Below are positions 33,016-44,161 of a DNA stretch of 64,000 bases, one piece after another (the stretch's first letter is position 1; every line of letters begins with the position of its first letter). Source of the DNA: Heterobilharzia americana (lineage: Eukaryota > Platyhelminthes > Trematoda > Strigeidida > Schistosomatidae); assembly GCA_944470555.2 (NCBI GenBank), contig OX104127.1, positions 47,730,934-47,794,933 on the forward strand. Reading direction: 5' to 3'. The notes under the pieces were generated by a model. The model saw nothing but the letters and a program-made list of their open reading frames with translations. It ran no database searches and had not been told where the DNA came from. The position numbers and the translations under genes were made by a program.

Positions 33016-35160
33016 GATTGCATTTTACGAAGTGTTCCATTCGTGAAGTGCTAACTCAAACAATGCCTATTTTTGTTACTTCATTGACTTGGTACTATAT
33101 TAAATAAATATCATAGTCGCAGAACATCATGTTGAAACTCAAACACTGGGATAAATTACGCAACCATGATTGCCGTCGATAATGTCCGCCTACGTGGAAA
33201 TGAATGATTTAAAAGATATCAACTTGCGGTTTTGATGCGTTATCCATTGACCCCATAACTAAGTGATTCAACGCTAAGAACAAAATTAAAACTCATGTTT
33301 GTCAATCCGTACATCACCTCTTTAAAGAGGAAGGGTTTCTTTAAACGCGTCAATTTGGAAGGTTTCTGTTTGTGGTTTCTTTATAAAGCCTGATCTGTCC
33401 GTCAGTGAGGATTGAATTTTACTTTTATTTCACCACGGCATACGCCTTGACATAGACTGTCGTTTTAACTAGTTTGCTAGGGAGGATAGGTTCTTTGACT
33501 TTCATTGAGCACCTGCCTCAGTGCATTTTTAACATCTTATATGTCTGTAATACCACTGCAGTCGTAAGCACCTACCGGTCTTAGCTGGGTTTTTTAGAGG
33601 CTTTGAGACCAATCCTTTCTTCATATGTGAGTGGGTCTTTTAATCATGCTTATTTTTGGACTTCACCTAACTACGTTTATGGTTCTAGTGGTGCCTAGGG
33701 AGAAGGTCCTAAAGACTGCGGTGTGCCACAGGAATGTTGGCTGCTACGCCGAGTTATGCTTTCACTGGACTCAGCTCTTGTGATCCTAAACAAACCGAAA
33801 CGGTGGATACAGAGCCTGTGGGGTGGTGACTAGTATCTGCATCTATGCTGAAAGACAAAAGTATTGGATTGACCAAGAACTCAGAATACTCGATGGCTGG
33901 CGCCACCTCTCAGGGAGACCTTCGGAAGAAAAAATTGGGTTTCGTAGTAATCACTCCATAAAATGTAGTGCTGCCTGTCAGCTTAAAAACGACCACTTCT
34001 GTAGTTTCTAGTATTAGGGGCTGTAGCATTGTATGAGGCCCACACGAAATAACTTGAACCGAATACTTCTCTGCTTCATTTTTGCCTAAAAGGACTTGGT
34101 CTGCAAACCAATTCCATTAACTGACAAACGAGGAATAAAAAGGGAAAAGGTAGGCATAATGCAGTCATCAGTAGTGCTACGATACCAATCGAGAACGGGC
34201 TGAGTAGGGCTGCCATGGACCCTGCTTGACCCAATCCATTTTCGCATGGATGGTGTGATATTTCTGTCATTAATTTCCCGTCTGATCTTTTTGTTCAAGC
34301 TTATCTTCTTTGTCGAACCAATGACTAGTCGGCTAGGTAAGTTACCCTAGTTGAGGTTCTGTGTACAATATTCAAGACGTAGTTATTTTCACCCTACAGA
34401 TGCCTTTTACGTGGGCATCATAGAGCTGATGTTAATAAGATCTTCCAATCATAATTTTCGTGTGTTCACTTAAGCTCAAATAAATGTATACTCAAAAAGT
34501 CAGATTAAAGCATATATGAAAGTAGTCAACAAGTAGTTTTTTGTTGTCGAATCGTGAAGTTATAATCTCTTTGTTCCCATCAGATTGTATCCTTTTATTT
34601 CCAAGTTCGGTTGTAGCTAAAAATTGGCAGCCTGGTCTTAACTGCTTATTGTTGTCGGTTTCTTTCACTGGAATTCCAAAAATAGTGTCGAAATACTTGT
34701 GTCCAGTTCAACATGCACACTTGTAAATTAAATTCATCTGAGACAATCGCTGAATGTGTTCGTTCGGATTTCTGTAGGACGTTTGGTAAATTTTACTGTG
34801 CATCGTTTGAGCTATAGCCATCGATTGTGATAACAAAAACAATGACAATTCAACGGTATGTATCATTATCTAACGGTTCTGCGAAACTGCTGAGTAGAAA
34901 AGCACAGGGATGATTTTCAGTCCATCTAATCAAGTGGGCAACCTACTAATAGGTTGCCGTTAAGATTCAGTAGATTGATATGCAGAAGAATGAAATCAAC
35001 TAAAAGCCTCGCACAGATATGAATCGGTCGGTTTAAGTTGCTACACTTGAAAGCATGCAAATAACAAGTGAATACAAAAGCAGTCATATTAAAGTGGAAT
35101 AACGTGTATGGAAGGATGATGAGCTTAAAAAATGAAGGTTACGGAAGATATTCAAAATTT
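33016..35160. other. non-coding stretch, no gene recognised
   Basis: Only short frames without family resemblance. The segment about 35040-35290 is related to 42880-43110, both containing a GAATACATCTGC block, so it is a dispersed repeat. Confidence 0.4.
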
Positions 35161-35169
35161 TGAAGACGT

Positions 35170-36940
35170 CAAAAACTGAATACATCTGCGCCGTTGTCAT
35201 CGACTTTCAGCCTCCGAACATTCATTCTTATTATCTCGAGGACCCCGTACAGGCAGTCTGCACCTCCCTACATGCAACTCATCAACAGACAAAGGGCTGG
35301 TACCTTATCTTGGTTTGGCTATCCTCAGTTTTCATCCAATTCAATCCTGATTTGGATAACATCGCACATCGAGGTAGTCGATGACTCGAAATTCGCAACA
35401 CATATCCAAGCCAAATCAGTCGCTGAAGGTTCACAATCTCATCGACTGACTGGTCTAGCCTTCCTCGTACCTTGGACTAGCATCACCTTACGTGAGCAAT
35501 GCTTCGAAGACATCTGTGGTCGAAAACCTGTATTTTTTTTCATATCTTCTACTTTCAGAGGTTATGGGACAGAATGGACTGCAGCGCAATATATGTCTTT
35601 TAAAAGCTACTCTGATCTTACCAGCACAAGAGACGACGCAGTTTACGAAATGTCTAACAGGCGTTTTGTATCCGGGCTAAGATTTCGCCAGCCACCAAGC
35701 CATTTGCGCTGCTTCAACTTTCCGAATCAGTTGATTGTTCAACGCATTTTACCACTTCACCCCATCCTTATGCTGACAGTAGCTGCTGACCAGTCCTGAA
35801 GTATCATACCACATTTAACAGGCGTAAAACTCATGTCAAACATACTCAGATTTCTACTGATGACGTCCAGAAGAGTCTGCATTGTGTCAGCATCGCCTAC
35901 CAGGAGTATGCCATCTTATTACTCCAAATCAACCAGCTACACACACAGGAGTAGGTCAAACTATGTGAAATTGAAGCTACCTGAGGTTTTGTGCATCAGC
36001 ACGTCTATGACAAAGAAGAACAAGAACGATAACAGCGGACATTCCTGACAGAAACCACTGACTGTCATCACTTTGAACGACAACTTATAAGTTTTTACAC
36101 GTCTTCATGAGTTCTAGTCGAGTGATTTAAGTAGCGTAATATAAACTTATTCGGTTCTCGCTTTACAGTCAGTCATTTCTGCAACACATCTCGGTTGGCA
36201 GAGTTAAATGCCACATTGAGGTCTAGATGTATGGTGAGTGTCGGCCGACGGTAAGAATGCGTGTTCCAAAACCTGTTGAGTGGTGAAGATCTGGTCAGTG
36301 CGACATCTTCCAGGTTAGGAATCTATCTAGTTGTCTCGAGTTCTGCACTTAGGTGGCGGATGACTATGGACCTTAGGATCTGATGCCCTCTTATGATTGT
36401 CACAAAAAGACCTCTGCTTTCTTGAAAACTGGAATGACCAGTGATCTAGGCAAGTCCAACGTGACTGCCTCTGATTCCCATACACTGCCTAGTAGATTTG
36501 TTACCGTACTTACTAATTTTCTATCTTCGTCCTTAAAGGTATCTGATGGTAAACATTCAGGTCTTGCTGCTTTGAATTATTTAAATTTTGAAATAGCCTC
36601 AATTTCGAGGAAAGTTGAACGACCAGCATCTACGTCCCATTTGGATTCGAGCTGGATTCTGGGCAACTGGAGCGTTGCTGAAAACCAGCTGAACTGTGCT
36701 TTAAAGCGTTATGCCCAGTATTCTGCCGGCTTATTCTGATGAGTTATCAGCGACCTATCCTTTTTGATGGTGTTCTCACTAAGCAACTTCTTCGTACTTA
36801 TATCCTTAATAAGCCGAAATAATTTTCGAGTATTACTTAATGCTGATTTCTCCTCCATGTCTTTCTCTTTTGCCACTCATCAGTACTCATGATCGTTGCG
36901 AAGACTTAGTCGACCAAAAATAATGTTCTGACAAAAACTG
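35170..36940 (-). mobile_element. RTE-clade retrotransposon (SR3/Perere-3-like), RT remnant
   Basis: Minus-strand order is as follows. The RT N-terminal part is at 36740-36380, with FKAARPECLPSDTFKD and PRSLVIPVFKKAEVF. A fingers block near 36310-36200 has THSYRRPTLTIHLDLN then AFNSANRD, containing the first catalytic Asp. The palm is at 36050-35830 (GILLVGDADTMQ; the expected YADD is lost). The C-terminal connection near 35600 has IYCAAVHSVP and PLKVEDMKK. Many stops; no endonuclease. The plus-strand frame 35194-35799 is a shadow. Confidence 0.75.
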
Positions 36941-37010
36941 GGTTGGAAAAAATTGGCGGTGTTATAAGATTAGTACTTAGTGGAAAGGATTCTGACAGTG
37001 GGTTGGGTTT

Positions 37011-37233
37011 ATGATTGAGGGAAGTGACCTAAATTTTGCTGTAATTTGTACAAATATTTGCCATTCCCTGGCCGTTAACATTTTGGGAATTCGCTACTTC
37101 GAGTACCTAAGGGAGAAAGGCGTATTTTTGAAACCAATCACGAAATACCAATTTGAAATATTTAGAGTAGCAGAGTTTTGTCCTCTCGTTAAAGATATTT
37201 TTCTCCATATGTTGAGTCTTCAAACACAGCTAA
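37011..37233 (+). CDS. TTC27: possible N-terminal exon of TTC27
   Basis: An ATG-initiated plus-strand frame (76 codons to its stop) with a stop just upstream. It contains EYLREKGVFLKP and FEIFRVAEFCPLVKDIFLHM, which resembles in layout the N-terminal part of animal TTC27 (a KQEGV-like stretch followed by a helical block). A donor GTGAGT follows at 37234. The phase left at that donor (1) does not fit the acceptor of the next exon at 39945 (phase 0), so an extra exon or another donor would be needed. Weak on its own, but in the right place and orientation. Confidence 0.35.
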
Positions 37234-37334
37234 GTGAGTAATTTCAGGGCCTTCGTGTTATAACCTTTTCTTTGCAGCATAAGAAAGCAGCAACAACAAG
37301 GAATACTAGGCTCTTTTTGACATTAAGACTAATT

Positions 37335-39261
37335 TAGATTCGTTAGATAGGGCTGTAGTTGTCTGTTGGTGAGAAGTATCCCTAAACAGTTTTTTAACTT
37401 TGTAAAGGCTTATTCAAAAGCACCGAATAAAGTAAGGGTGCACAACCATTTTCTTCTCTAAACCACTAGTGGGGTTAGTTACAGCTGTCAGGTTTCACCG
37501 TTCCTCCTTAACTTTGTCATCAATGACATTCTGGAAACAGCTGTAAATTAGGGGCGTAGTGGTGTACATCTTCCGGGTGAATTTTCGACCTAGAAAAGGC
37601 AAACTGTAGCGTTCTACTGAGCAACAACATACAGGTCACTCAAATTGTACTCAGTCCGTTAGCGACCAAGGCACGTAAGCATAGTACATGCTTTGCACCG
37701 TTGAAGCCCAGTATTCTCTTGCAAGAATAACTAAAGCACTTAGCTGGATGCGGATGAAAATCTTATTTATCTAGGTAGTGTTGATGGTGTGACTGTATTT
37801 TTTGAACTAGAGCTGCGTACGCTAATTTAGGCCACTTTCGGTGCCGTTGTTACGTTAGACTTGTAAAATTTTGGGTCTATAACGTATTTTTTGACCGGTT
37901 GGGTTGACAAGTGAGGATATTCAATCACCATAGTCTGTAAAATTGCTAATATCTGGCGAGAACACCATATAAGTCACAGGATTGTGTGTTTAGGTTTGAT
38001 GAAGATCACTACTCACTGAGTGAAGTTGTCTTGGAAATGTAATACGGATGTTTTCCCAGAGGCTCCCATACTATCTAGTAGCTGCCAGCCTTTGGACTAG
38101 TTGAAAGAAACGGAGAAGTGGTCCTTGTATATTGCAACTCCGTGTGTGAGCTTTTACGTTGATTTTGTCAGTTAGTTAGTGACGCTGTGGGATGAAAGAT
38201 AGTTGCATTTGTCGGTGCTTTACGACTCCCTGGACGGAATCTGAGGGATCATCCATCCCAGTAGCTCAAAACAATAGCAGATATAGCTCAGGATGTTAAT
38301 CGGTGGCAACCATGCAATAGCTTTCTCACTTCATCTGTTGTCCAGAAGTAAGAGGAAAGTAGTGAAATTCCTTTGAATGTGTTATTAAAACCTCATTAAA
38401 ACCCATTTCTTTTGTTTCTGTTCTGCGTTTCGTTCCTTTGCTTTATATCAGTTCTGCTTCTCAGTGTTGTTATTTTACATAGTTCATTTCTTGATGCCTA
38501 CGTTTTGCCAAATTTGTTTTAAATAAATAAATAATCCTAGGTAATGATTTGAACTAATTCAGGGACTCGACGGTCAGAAAGTATCCTTGATAATGTCGGT
38601 TTGGTTGTCGACTATATCAGAGGACAAATATACCGCTCTGCAGTTCACTCTGGCGTGTTATAAGACTGTAAGACGTGACCGTTAAAAGTAAAAGACGTGA
38701 AGCGATTACAAGGTTTTTTTTTATCAATGATGTCTTCGTAGCATTACTCGCTTGCGGTGGTATCACCGTGTGAGCAAAGTTGAAGTCAAGTGAGGGATAC
38801 TAGGCAGGGTAAGCAAGTCAGTTGGTGAGGTTGTGAATCTTCATCGACTGAAATGACTTGGATATGTGTTACACGTGCCGAGTCACCGCCTATCTCGACG
38901 TTCCATGCTAGGGGGAGCTGGATTGGGTTGGAAGAAGATTAAGTGTGGCCAGACCAGTCGATGAAGTCTCTTACTGTTGATCTGAGTAGTGTTGTAAGAT
39001 GTAGACTGCCTGGTTGGGGTCCACGAGACGAAAGGAATCAGTGGTTGGGGACTCAGTGACAACGCTGAAAACCTGTCGCAGTGGTGTAGATGTATCCATT
39101 CTTTGATATATTCTAAAGCTCAAATATTCGCACTAACCTTTATCTCCATATTGTTTATTCTGTCACACAACTTTTTCCACTTTTATATCACTCTTATTCT
39201 ATCCACATGTGTTCTTTGTATACTACTGTGAAGTGTGGCAACTTGAGCCGATGCATCTGTC
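37335..39261 (+). mobile_element. RTE-clade retrotransposon (SR3/Perere-3-like), RT and 3' end
   Basis: The plus strand reads VSPFLLNFVINDILETAV near 37494 (RT palm neighbourhood), AAYANLGHFRCRC near 37815 and IYRSAVHSGV near 38625. Then come VGEVVNLHRLK and HVPSHRLSRRSMLGG near 38825-38910, and an untranslated tail to about 39261. The block about 37900-38610 interrupts the RT and may be a separate insertion. The tail from 38841 is virtually identical to 46590-47001. Confidence 0.75.
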
Positions 39262-39944
39262 CGCTAGGTTCGGCGCTGGTTTCGTCAGTCAGTCAGCTAT
39301 TAAAATAGTCAACTAGAATGACTTAAAATATTAGACAAACTAATGCACTAGTTGAAATGTAATGGCTGGACTTATTTGCATTCGAAAGGTCTTGATTGTT
39401 GGTCATTTCAGTTTACTATAAATGGAAAAATGTCATGTGGTAATCGTAACGAAGTTAGCCTAACTTGAATTTTCGATCTGGACTCCTTAGCTATGCAGTT
39501 TGCTTTCAGTAATAAGTATCATATCTGCAAAGGTGTTTTTGATCTCATTATGTTTCTCTTACAGCCCATTAATATTACTGATGATATTTTTCATTTATTT
39601 CGCTCTCTGAGTCTGTTAAATATGACAACCTAAACCTACTTACGTTTTGCCTTCCAACATGCAATTTATCAGGACATTATATATTATTATTTTATTTCTC
39701 TGTTGCTGTCTATACCAATTCATTTTGAATTGTTAGTGTGGCGTAACATTTACAGTTCCTCTGTATATCTTCCACGAATCTGACCAGCTATGAAAGGTTG
39801 TATTCTAAACCACTGGTAGTGTTTATTTTGAGTATGTGAAAACTGTTTAGAGGACATAAGTTTACGCACTTTTTTAATCTTTAAATAGATTATCAAACTT
39901 TCTCTTTCTCTTTGATTTGATTTACTCAAAAATATCTATTTTAG
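39262..39944. other. intergenic or intronic stretch before TTC27 exon at 39945
   Basis: AT-rich, with no coding signal. If the 37011 exon is real this is intron; otherwise it includes the upstream region of the gene. Confidence 0.4.
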
Positions 39945-40090
39945 ATACTTCAGTCAATGGGTGCAATTAATGAATCCTCCGTTTCTTCTTCTTCCCCTAA
40001 TCACTGGATTTCTGAAATAAGAAAGACTTTTTCCGATATCCCTTTATCAAAAACAGATGATAATACACTCATCAATATCTTGTTGGAACG
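39945..40090 (+). CDS. TTC27: TTC27 exon a
   Basis: Acceptor TATTTTAG at 39944; donor GTTTGT at 40091. The frame reads ILQSMGAINESS and continues to TLINILLE, matching a helical N-terminal region. A Ser-rich stretch (SSVSSSSP) is probably a loop. It ends in phase 2 (CG), completed to Arg by exon b. An internal ATG lies at 39957. An alternative acceptor at 39953 would keep the phase. Confidence 0.75.
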
Positions 40091-40127
40091 GTTTGTTCAT
40101 ATTTTACTTAAGCCTTGTATTCTTCAG

Positions 40128-40356
40128 ATCTGTCTCTGTACTATATGTGGTTGATTGTGCTATGTCACATTTTATTGCTGTGAACTTCATTGGTGGGTTA
40201 ACTGATGAACCCTACAAGTTTGACGAATGCCACCAGTTAGCATTGGAAGAACTTAGTTGTGAAGGCGAATATCCCTTTAGACTTACCAAGTCACTCAGCT
40301 TACTTTGGTTATGCAAACGCTTATGTAGAAAAATGTCTTCAGTTTCTCAAACGCTA
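40128..40356 (+). CDS. TTC27: TTC27 exon b
   Basis: Preceded by a 37-bp intron. Reads SVSVLYVVDCAMSHFIAVNF, then GGLTDEP, then LEELSCEGEYPFRLTKSLSL. This follows the family pattern of a hydrophobic helix (LLGVSSLQLFVQ in human) and the L-x2-DGE-x2-Y block. Donor GTAAGT at 40357. Confidence 0.9.
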
Positions 40357-40396
40357 GTAAGTTATGCATTTTTACCCCTCATTGTTTCTTTTTAAG

Positions 40397-40508
40397 TCGT
40401 TCCTATATCATCTAAACTACTTAAAATGCGTTTACTTGCATCAATATCTGATTGGTGATGAAAGATCACCAAAGTTAAAGAGTGAATTTCAGGAGATTGT
40501 CAGTGCAT
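40397..40508 (+). CDS. TTC27: TTC27 exon c
   Basis: Acceptor TTTTTAAG. Reads YLKCVYLHQYLIGDERSPKL, which corresponds to the family block W-x2-RCVNIHQHLL-x-ERSP. Ends in phase 1 before GTAAGT. Confidence 0.95.
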
Positions 40509-40545
40509 GTAAGTAAATGGAGTCTCTAGCTCAGTTATTGTTTAG

Positions 40546-40704
40546 GTGAAGAAGATGTCAACAGTGCTTCTGCTGAGGATTTGATTCACTACTTAATGAT
40601 ATCTTCATATTTAAGCGCTTTTTATTACGAATACGAAAAGTCAAAAATTTTTGCATCAAGATGCGCTGAATATTTGAATATAGACGTAAAGTTCAGTGGC
40701 AGGT
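40546..40704 (+). CDS. TTC27: TTC27 exon d
   Basis: After a 37-bp intron. Reads YLSAFYYEYEKSKIF and AEYLNIDVKFSGRC, matching the family helix with a Y-Y-E-Y motif. The phase requires the donor GTTTGT at 40705 rather than the GTGTTT two bases earlier. Confidence 0.9.
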
Positions 40705-40735
40705 GTTTGTTTTACACTTAACATGAATTCCATAG

Positions 40736-40854
40736 GTGCTTTGGGTAAATGCACCAAATTCCAAGAGAAGGAAGTTGCAAATCTTACCGTCAAAGTTAAC
40801 AGAATATTAGAAAATAAAGTTAACGAGAACCAAAGTAACTGCGCCCTTCCACAG
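40736..40854 (+). CDS. TTC27: TTC27 exon e
   Basis: After a 31-bp intron, the smallest here. Starts with ALGKCTKFQEKEVANL, the family block GALGKRTRFQE. Ends CCACAG before GTAAGT. Confidence 0.95.
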
Positions 40855-40887
40855 GTAAGTATGTCTTCATCCTACATGTTTTTGAAG

Positions 40888-40994
40888 ATTGTATCACTTA
40901 ATGATGATGTACTTCTTAACAGTGTTGCATTCGTGGAGATCGAGGAGCAAAACTACCTCTCTCATCTAGAACAGTCTTTTATTCTATTACTGTG
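40888..40994 (+). CDS. TTC27: TTC27 exon f
   Basis: After a 33-bp intron. Reads IVSLNDDVLLNSVAFVEIEE, matching the family block LELNDDTILNDIKL. Ends in phase 2; donor GTGAGT at 40995. Confidence 0.9.
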
Positions 40995-41039
40995 GTGAGT
41001 TCATTTATAGACAATGCATGTAAAAATGCTTTTTGTTAG

Positions 41040-41253
41040 TGAACTTCATCGTCTCAACTGTCCACGAGATGATCTAACTGCACAACAATGCTTAGCTTAT
41101 ATTAATACTGTTATTCGACGAGTGTATCCAGATTCGAAAAGTGAGACAAAGAGCGATTCATCTTGGCCGATTGCAACAGAAATGCTGTTCAGAAGAAGCT
41201 TACTTGAACACAATTCTGTTCGGAGAACCGAACGGTCATTGTTTCAGTTAGAG
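41040..41253 (+). CDS. TTC27: TTC27 exon g
   Basis: After a 45-bp intron. Reads DDLTAQQCLAYINTVIRRVY, SWPIATEMLFRRSLLE and VRRTERSLFQLE. This follows the family order: helix, W-x-IQTSALILR-x2-LE, RRVERAM. Donor GTAAAG at 41254. Confidence 0.95.
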
Positions 41254-41308
41254 GTAAAGAGTTTGTTATAGCTTGTTTAATCAAGTTGTCTTTATTAATC
41301 ATTTCTAG

Positions 41309-41407
41309 GAGTTATGTAGTCAGTTTGCGCGTACTAGTCCACCGCTCTCAGAAAGATCTGTTAACAGCTTCTTTTTTTCTAGGATGCCTTCTATTTGGAC
41401 TTTACAA
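41309..41407 (+). CDS. TTC27: TTC27 exon h
   Basis: After a 55-bp intron with acceptor TTTCTAG. Reads ELCSQFARTSPPLSERSV and then FFFSRMPSIWTLQ, matching [20 protein letters not shown]. Donor GTAAGC at 41408 opens the first large intron (2333 bp). Confidence 0.9.
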
Positions 41408-41574
41408 GTAAGCTAATCCATTTTACTATCTATGCATTGTGTTATCATCGACTTGAATTCATTTTGTTCTGTATTAAGACATTACTGTCAATCTTCTCAG
41501 GATAACTCACCTTTTTTAAACATTTCTGGAGTATTATTGCTGTTAAAACAGGTGGATACAAATAATAAAATTAA

Positions 41575-41860
41575 CTAATCTCATCTTTATACTGGGTGGT
41601 GATTGAAGATGAGATGAAAATCTGGACCATGGCCTGATTCAAACCAGTGACTACCGGGTTACCGACCCGGCGCTCTGCCAACTGAGCTACGAGGTCCGAC
41701 TGCTGACCAGAATTTTATTTCACTTCAATCACCAAGGGTTTTGCCCGACTACCATGTGAATTCGTGACGCGTTACTACCGCTTGATCGTATTCACATTGG
41801 CTGCTTAGTCAGGACTTCTCATCCCAATCCAAATCTGACTGAATCAGAAAGGGGGAGCAT
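41575..41860 (-). repeat. tRNA-derived SINE-like repeat, family A
   Basis: On the minus strand, TAGCTCAGTTGGCAGAGCG (box A type, about 41690-41672) and GGTTTGAATC (box B, 41645-41636) are spaced as in a tRNA. They are followed by a tail (TCCAGATTTTCATCTCA) shared with the copies at 41922-42012 and 44162-44576. The two boxes are an internal RNA polymerase III promoter in this class. Confidence 0.8.
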
Positions 41861-41883
41861 CATATTGATCATCTTTTGACTAT

Positions 41884-42012
41884 CTGAGATAGCCGTATTT
41901 TGGCAGACTAGTATTTATACTGGTTTCAAATCCGGCTGCGGTCCAGATTTTCATCTCACTTTCAGTCATCACCCAGTATAAATACTAGTCTGCCAAAATA
42001 CGGCTATCTCAG
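41884..42012. repeat. perfect 38-bp inverted repeat made of SINE tails
   Basis: Arm 41884-41921 and arm 41975-42012 are exact reverse complements (38 of 38). They enclose 53 bp that is itself SINE-A tail in plus orientation. It lies inside the 2333-bp intron of TTC27. Confidence 0.9.
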
Positions 42013-42126
42013 TCAAATTATAATCTCATCTTAAAAATACTATTACTTACGAGCAGAGAGGACAAATCAATTAAAGATCATGCGTTTTTGGTTTTAAAAC
42101 GCCGTCCTGTCTGTCGGTAGACGCAT

Positions 42127-42150
42127 TGTGTGTGTGTGTGCCTGTGTGTA
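42127..42150. repeat. TG microsatellite
   Basis: TGTG run with one CC interruption. Confidence 0.8.
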
Positions 42151-42664
42151 TTCTACATTAACTTCATTCTGATCAGTTATTGATGTTAGTGGATCATGTA
42201 ATAAACACCGATAATGTAAATTTAAAACTGACCATAAAACATTCACTAAAGTAACAATAAATGATTCTAGGCATATCTTCTTTAAAAGGGAAGTGTTGGA
42301 CTTCCAAGTCAGCATGTCCTTCAAATACAACAGTAAATCTAAGTGGAATTTATAGTTGATATGAAATGGAATAGATGGAAGTTTTTCGAACTATATAATC
42401 CTTGAAGATGAGAAACAAACACTAGAAAGCTTAACGATAAAGTTGGAAGTGGTGTTTTGCACTTTAACGAACGTATAATGCTTGTTGAAATCGTGTGAGT
42501 AGGTGTCAATAGTTGATGACCATTTATTCTTTAAGAATACGTAACTTTTTCAAAAAAGCAATATTAACAGAGTCTCAATGTAGAAATTAGTGACTTTCGA
42601 AGGGAATGCACACTATAATCACTCGGGTAAATTAACAGTATTATCGAAAAATCTAAATTGAAGC

Positions 42665-42805
42665 TCACTCAGAAACCTTGCAGTAAGCAGTGAGCCATAC
42701 TCTTATTATATGAGGGGTAATGATATTACCTGGCTTCCAAGACCTCGGTGGGTGGGGCGGTGATCGAACCCCTGACCCATCGGTTAAAAGTTAACCACCT
42801 AAACC
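42665..42805 (-). repeat. tRNA-derived SINE-like repeat, family B
   Basis: The minus strand has GGTTCGATCA (box B) at 42771-42762 and, before it, TTTAGGTGGTTAACTTTTA. It is related to 50400-50560 and 63390-63560, with which it shares CTCAGAAACCTT, the TGATATTACCTGGCT-like block and the GGTGGGTGGGGCGG block. The 85-codon plus-strand frame crossing it (42748-43005) is not a gene. Confidence 0.7.
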
Positions 42806-42879
42806 AGACAGAGATGGACAAATTCAACGTTGGACCTCGCATACAAATGGATCGGTTCAACTTACCGGATTTCTTAGGA

Positions 42880-43110
42880 GTATATAAAGAACAAGTGGAT
42901 GGAAAATGGCTTATATTAAAGTACAAAAAGGTTTACGGAAGAAGAGAGAGTTTAAAAATTAAGGTTAGTGAAAATGTTCACACTTTAGAAGAAACCAAAG
43001 AGTGAATACATCTGCAGCCATGCCACCAAGAGTCCTCAGCCACCAGTTCCTGTTGCCTTGGGGACCCCAGCCAGGTAATCTACACCTTCTCGATCATTTT
43101 GTAATCTGGT
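42880..43110. repeat. dispersed repeat shared with 35040-35290
   Basis: Both segments contain ATATTAAAGT, a GGAAGA-rich part and GAATACATCTGC followed by a C-rich part. Family unknown; possibly the body of SINE family B. Confidence 0.5.
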
Positions 43111-43202
43111 TACCAACCTATCGGAATTAGAATCACTGTGCTTTTTTATTGATGTTGGATAGTTGGATGTCATGCCTGACCTCGAAAAAGTTGATGTCTC
43201 CT

Positions 43203-43222
43203 CAGAGAGAGAGAGAGAGAGA
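43203..43222. repeat. GA microsatellite
   Basis: About nine GA units followed by an A run. Confidence 0.9.
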
Positions 43223-43740
43223 AAAAATTTAAAAAACGATGATGGTCAAACACCTTCAAATCATATATTTAAGAGCCTAACGTAATTCCTTGCTTCTTTT
43301 TTCCTTCTTTCTTATCATCTTTCAAATTTAAAGGTTCCTGATGGACAAACCAGATTTTTGCTTATTTAAGCATTGCTGTTTCAAAATCAGCCTTTGGACT
43401 GGTTTGTTCTTTCTATGACTAAAGACAGTTTCCTAAAGATTGCAAATGCTCTTTGCTAATTAATGCCAGTAAACATGACACACATCGTATGACCCTTGTT
43501 TATTGACTCTGAACAACGAGTGTAAAGGATATTGTACCACAGTAACTTACTACTTGAATTCTTACTAACGGTATTCTGCACCGCTGACAAACTTAGTCCA
43601 TATACAGATAGTAGTTCTGTTGTTGTATTAGTATGCTTGCGGTATGAACACTAGTAATAAGTTTGCTTGTTAGTCAGCTAATAGATTTCTGTAGATCCGG
43701 TTCTTCTTGTTTTCATGATCGAATTTCATTTTTCATTCAG

Positions 43741-43863
43741 ATTGAGCAAGGTCGACTACTTATGAAGGTAGGCTGTTATAAGAGCGCTCTGGATAGCTTT
43801 CTGCTATGGGATAAATGGTCGGAAATAATTGAATGCTACACACATTTAAACAAAAGAGAAAAA
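43741..43863 (+). CDS. TTC27: TTC27 exon i
   Basis: Acceptor TTTTTCATTCAG. Reads IEQGRLLMKVGCYKSALDSF and WDKWSEIIECYTHLNKREK. This is the first clear tetratricopeptide-like repeat (human [32 protein letters not shown]). Donor GTATGT at 43864. Confidence 0.95.
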
Positions 43864-44161
43864 GTATGTTTTGTTATTTCGATGTATCCTGACACCACTA
43901 TTGTTATTTATTGTGTTGTGATTAGTAGGTGTGTTGAACTTAGCACCTTTTTAAACAGTGAATGTGCATGTTGTGCTTTTTGTGAAACTGATTGTTTGAT
44001 AATGTAAACTTCCTTGACCGTTTCATTCTCTGCTTTGATGTACCGTGGATTGTGTTAAGAGAGAGTCCTGTTATTATCAGTCAAGTTGATCATTTTAATG
44101 ATAAATACTTCTAAAATCTCATTTTTTAGTCGCAGCATTTTTACGCAGTTCATGGTTAATG

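Noticed and set aside
35194..35799. 201-codon plus-strand frame
   Set aside because: The minus strand of the same interval reads as RTE reverse transcriptase pieces, so the plus frame is a shadow.
36735..36750. Hammerhead ribozyme core (CTGATGA)
   Set aside because: The motif is present, but no GAAA partner and no flanking stems of the required form were seen.
41636..41695. Functional tRNA gene
   Set aside because: The tRNA-like part sits within a repeat with a shared tail and several copies, and the stems are not well paired. A SINE is more likely.
42748..43005. 85-codon plus-strand frame as a TTC27 exon
   Set aside because: Composed of a SINE-B head and a dispersed repeat; not needed to complete the TTC27 frame.
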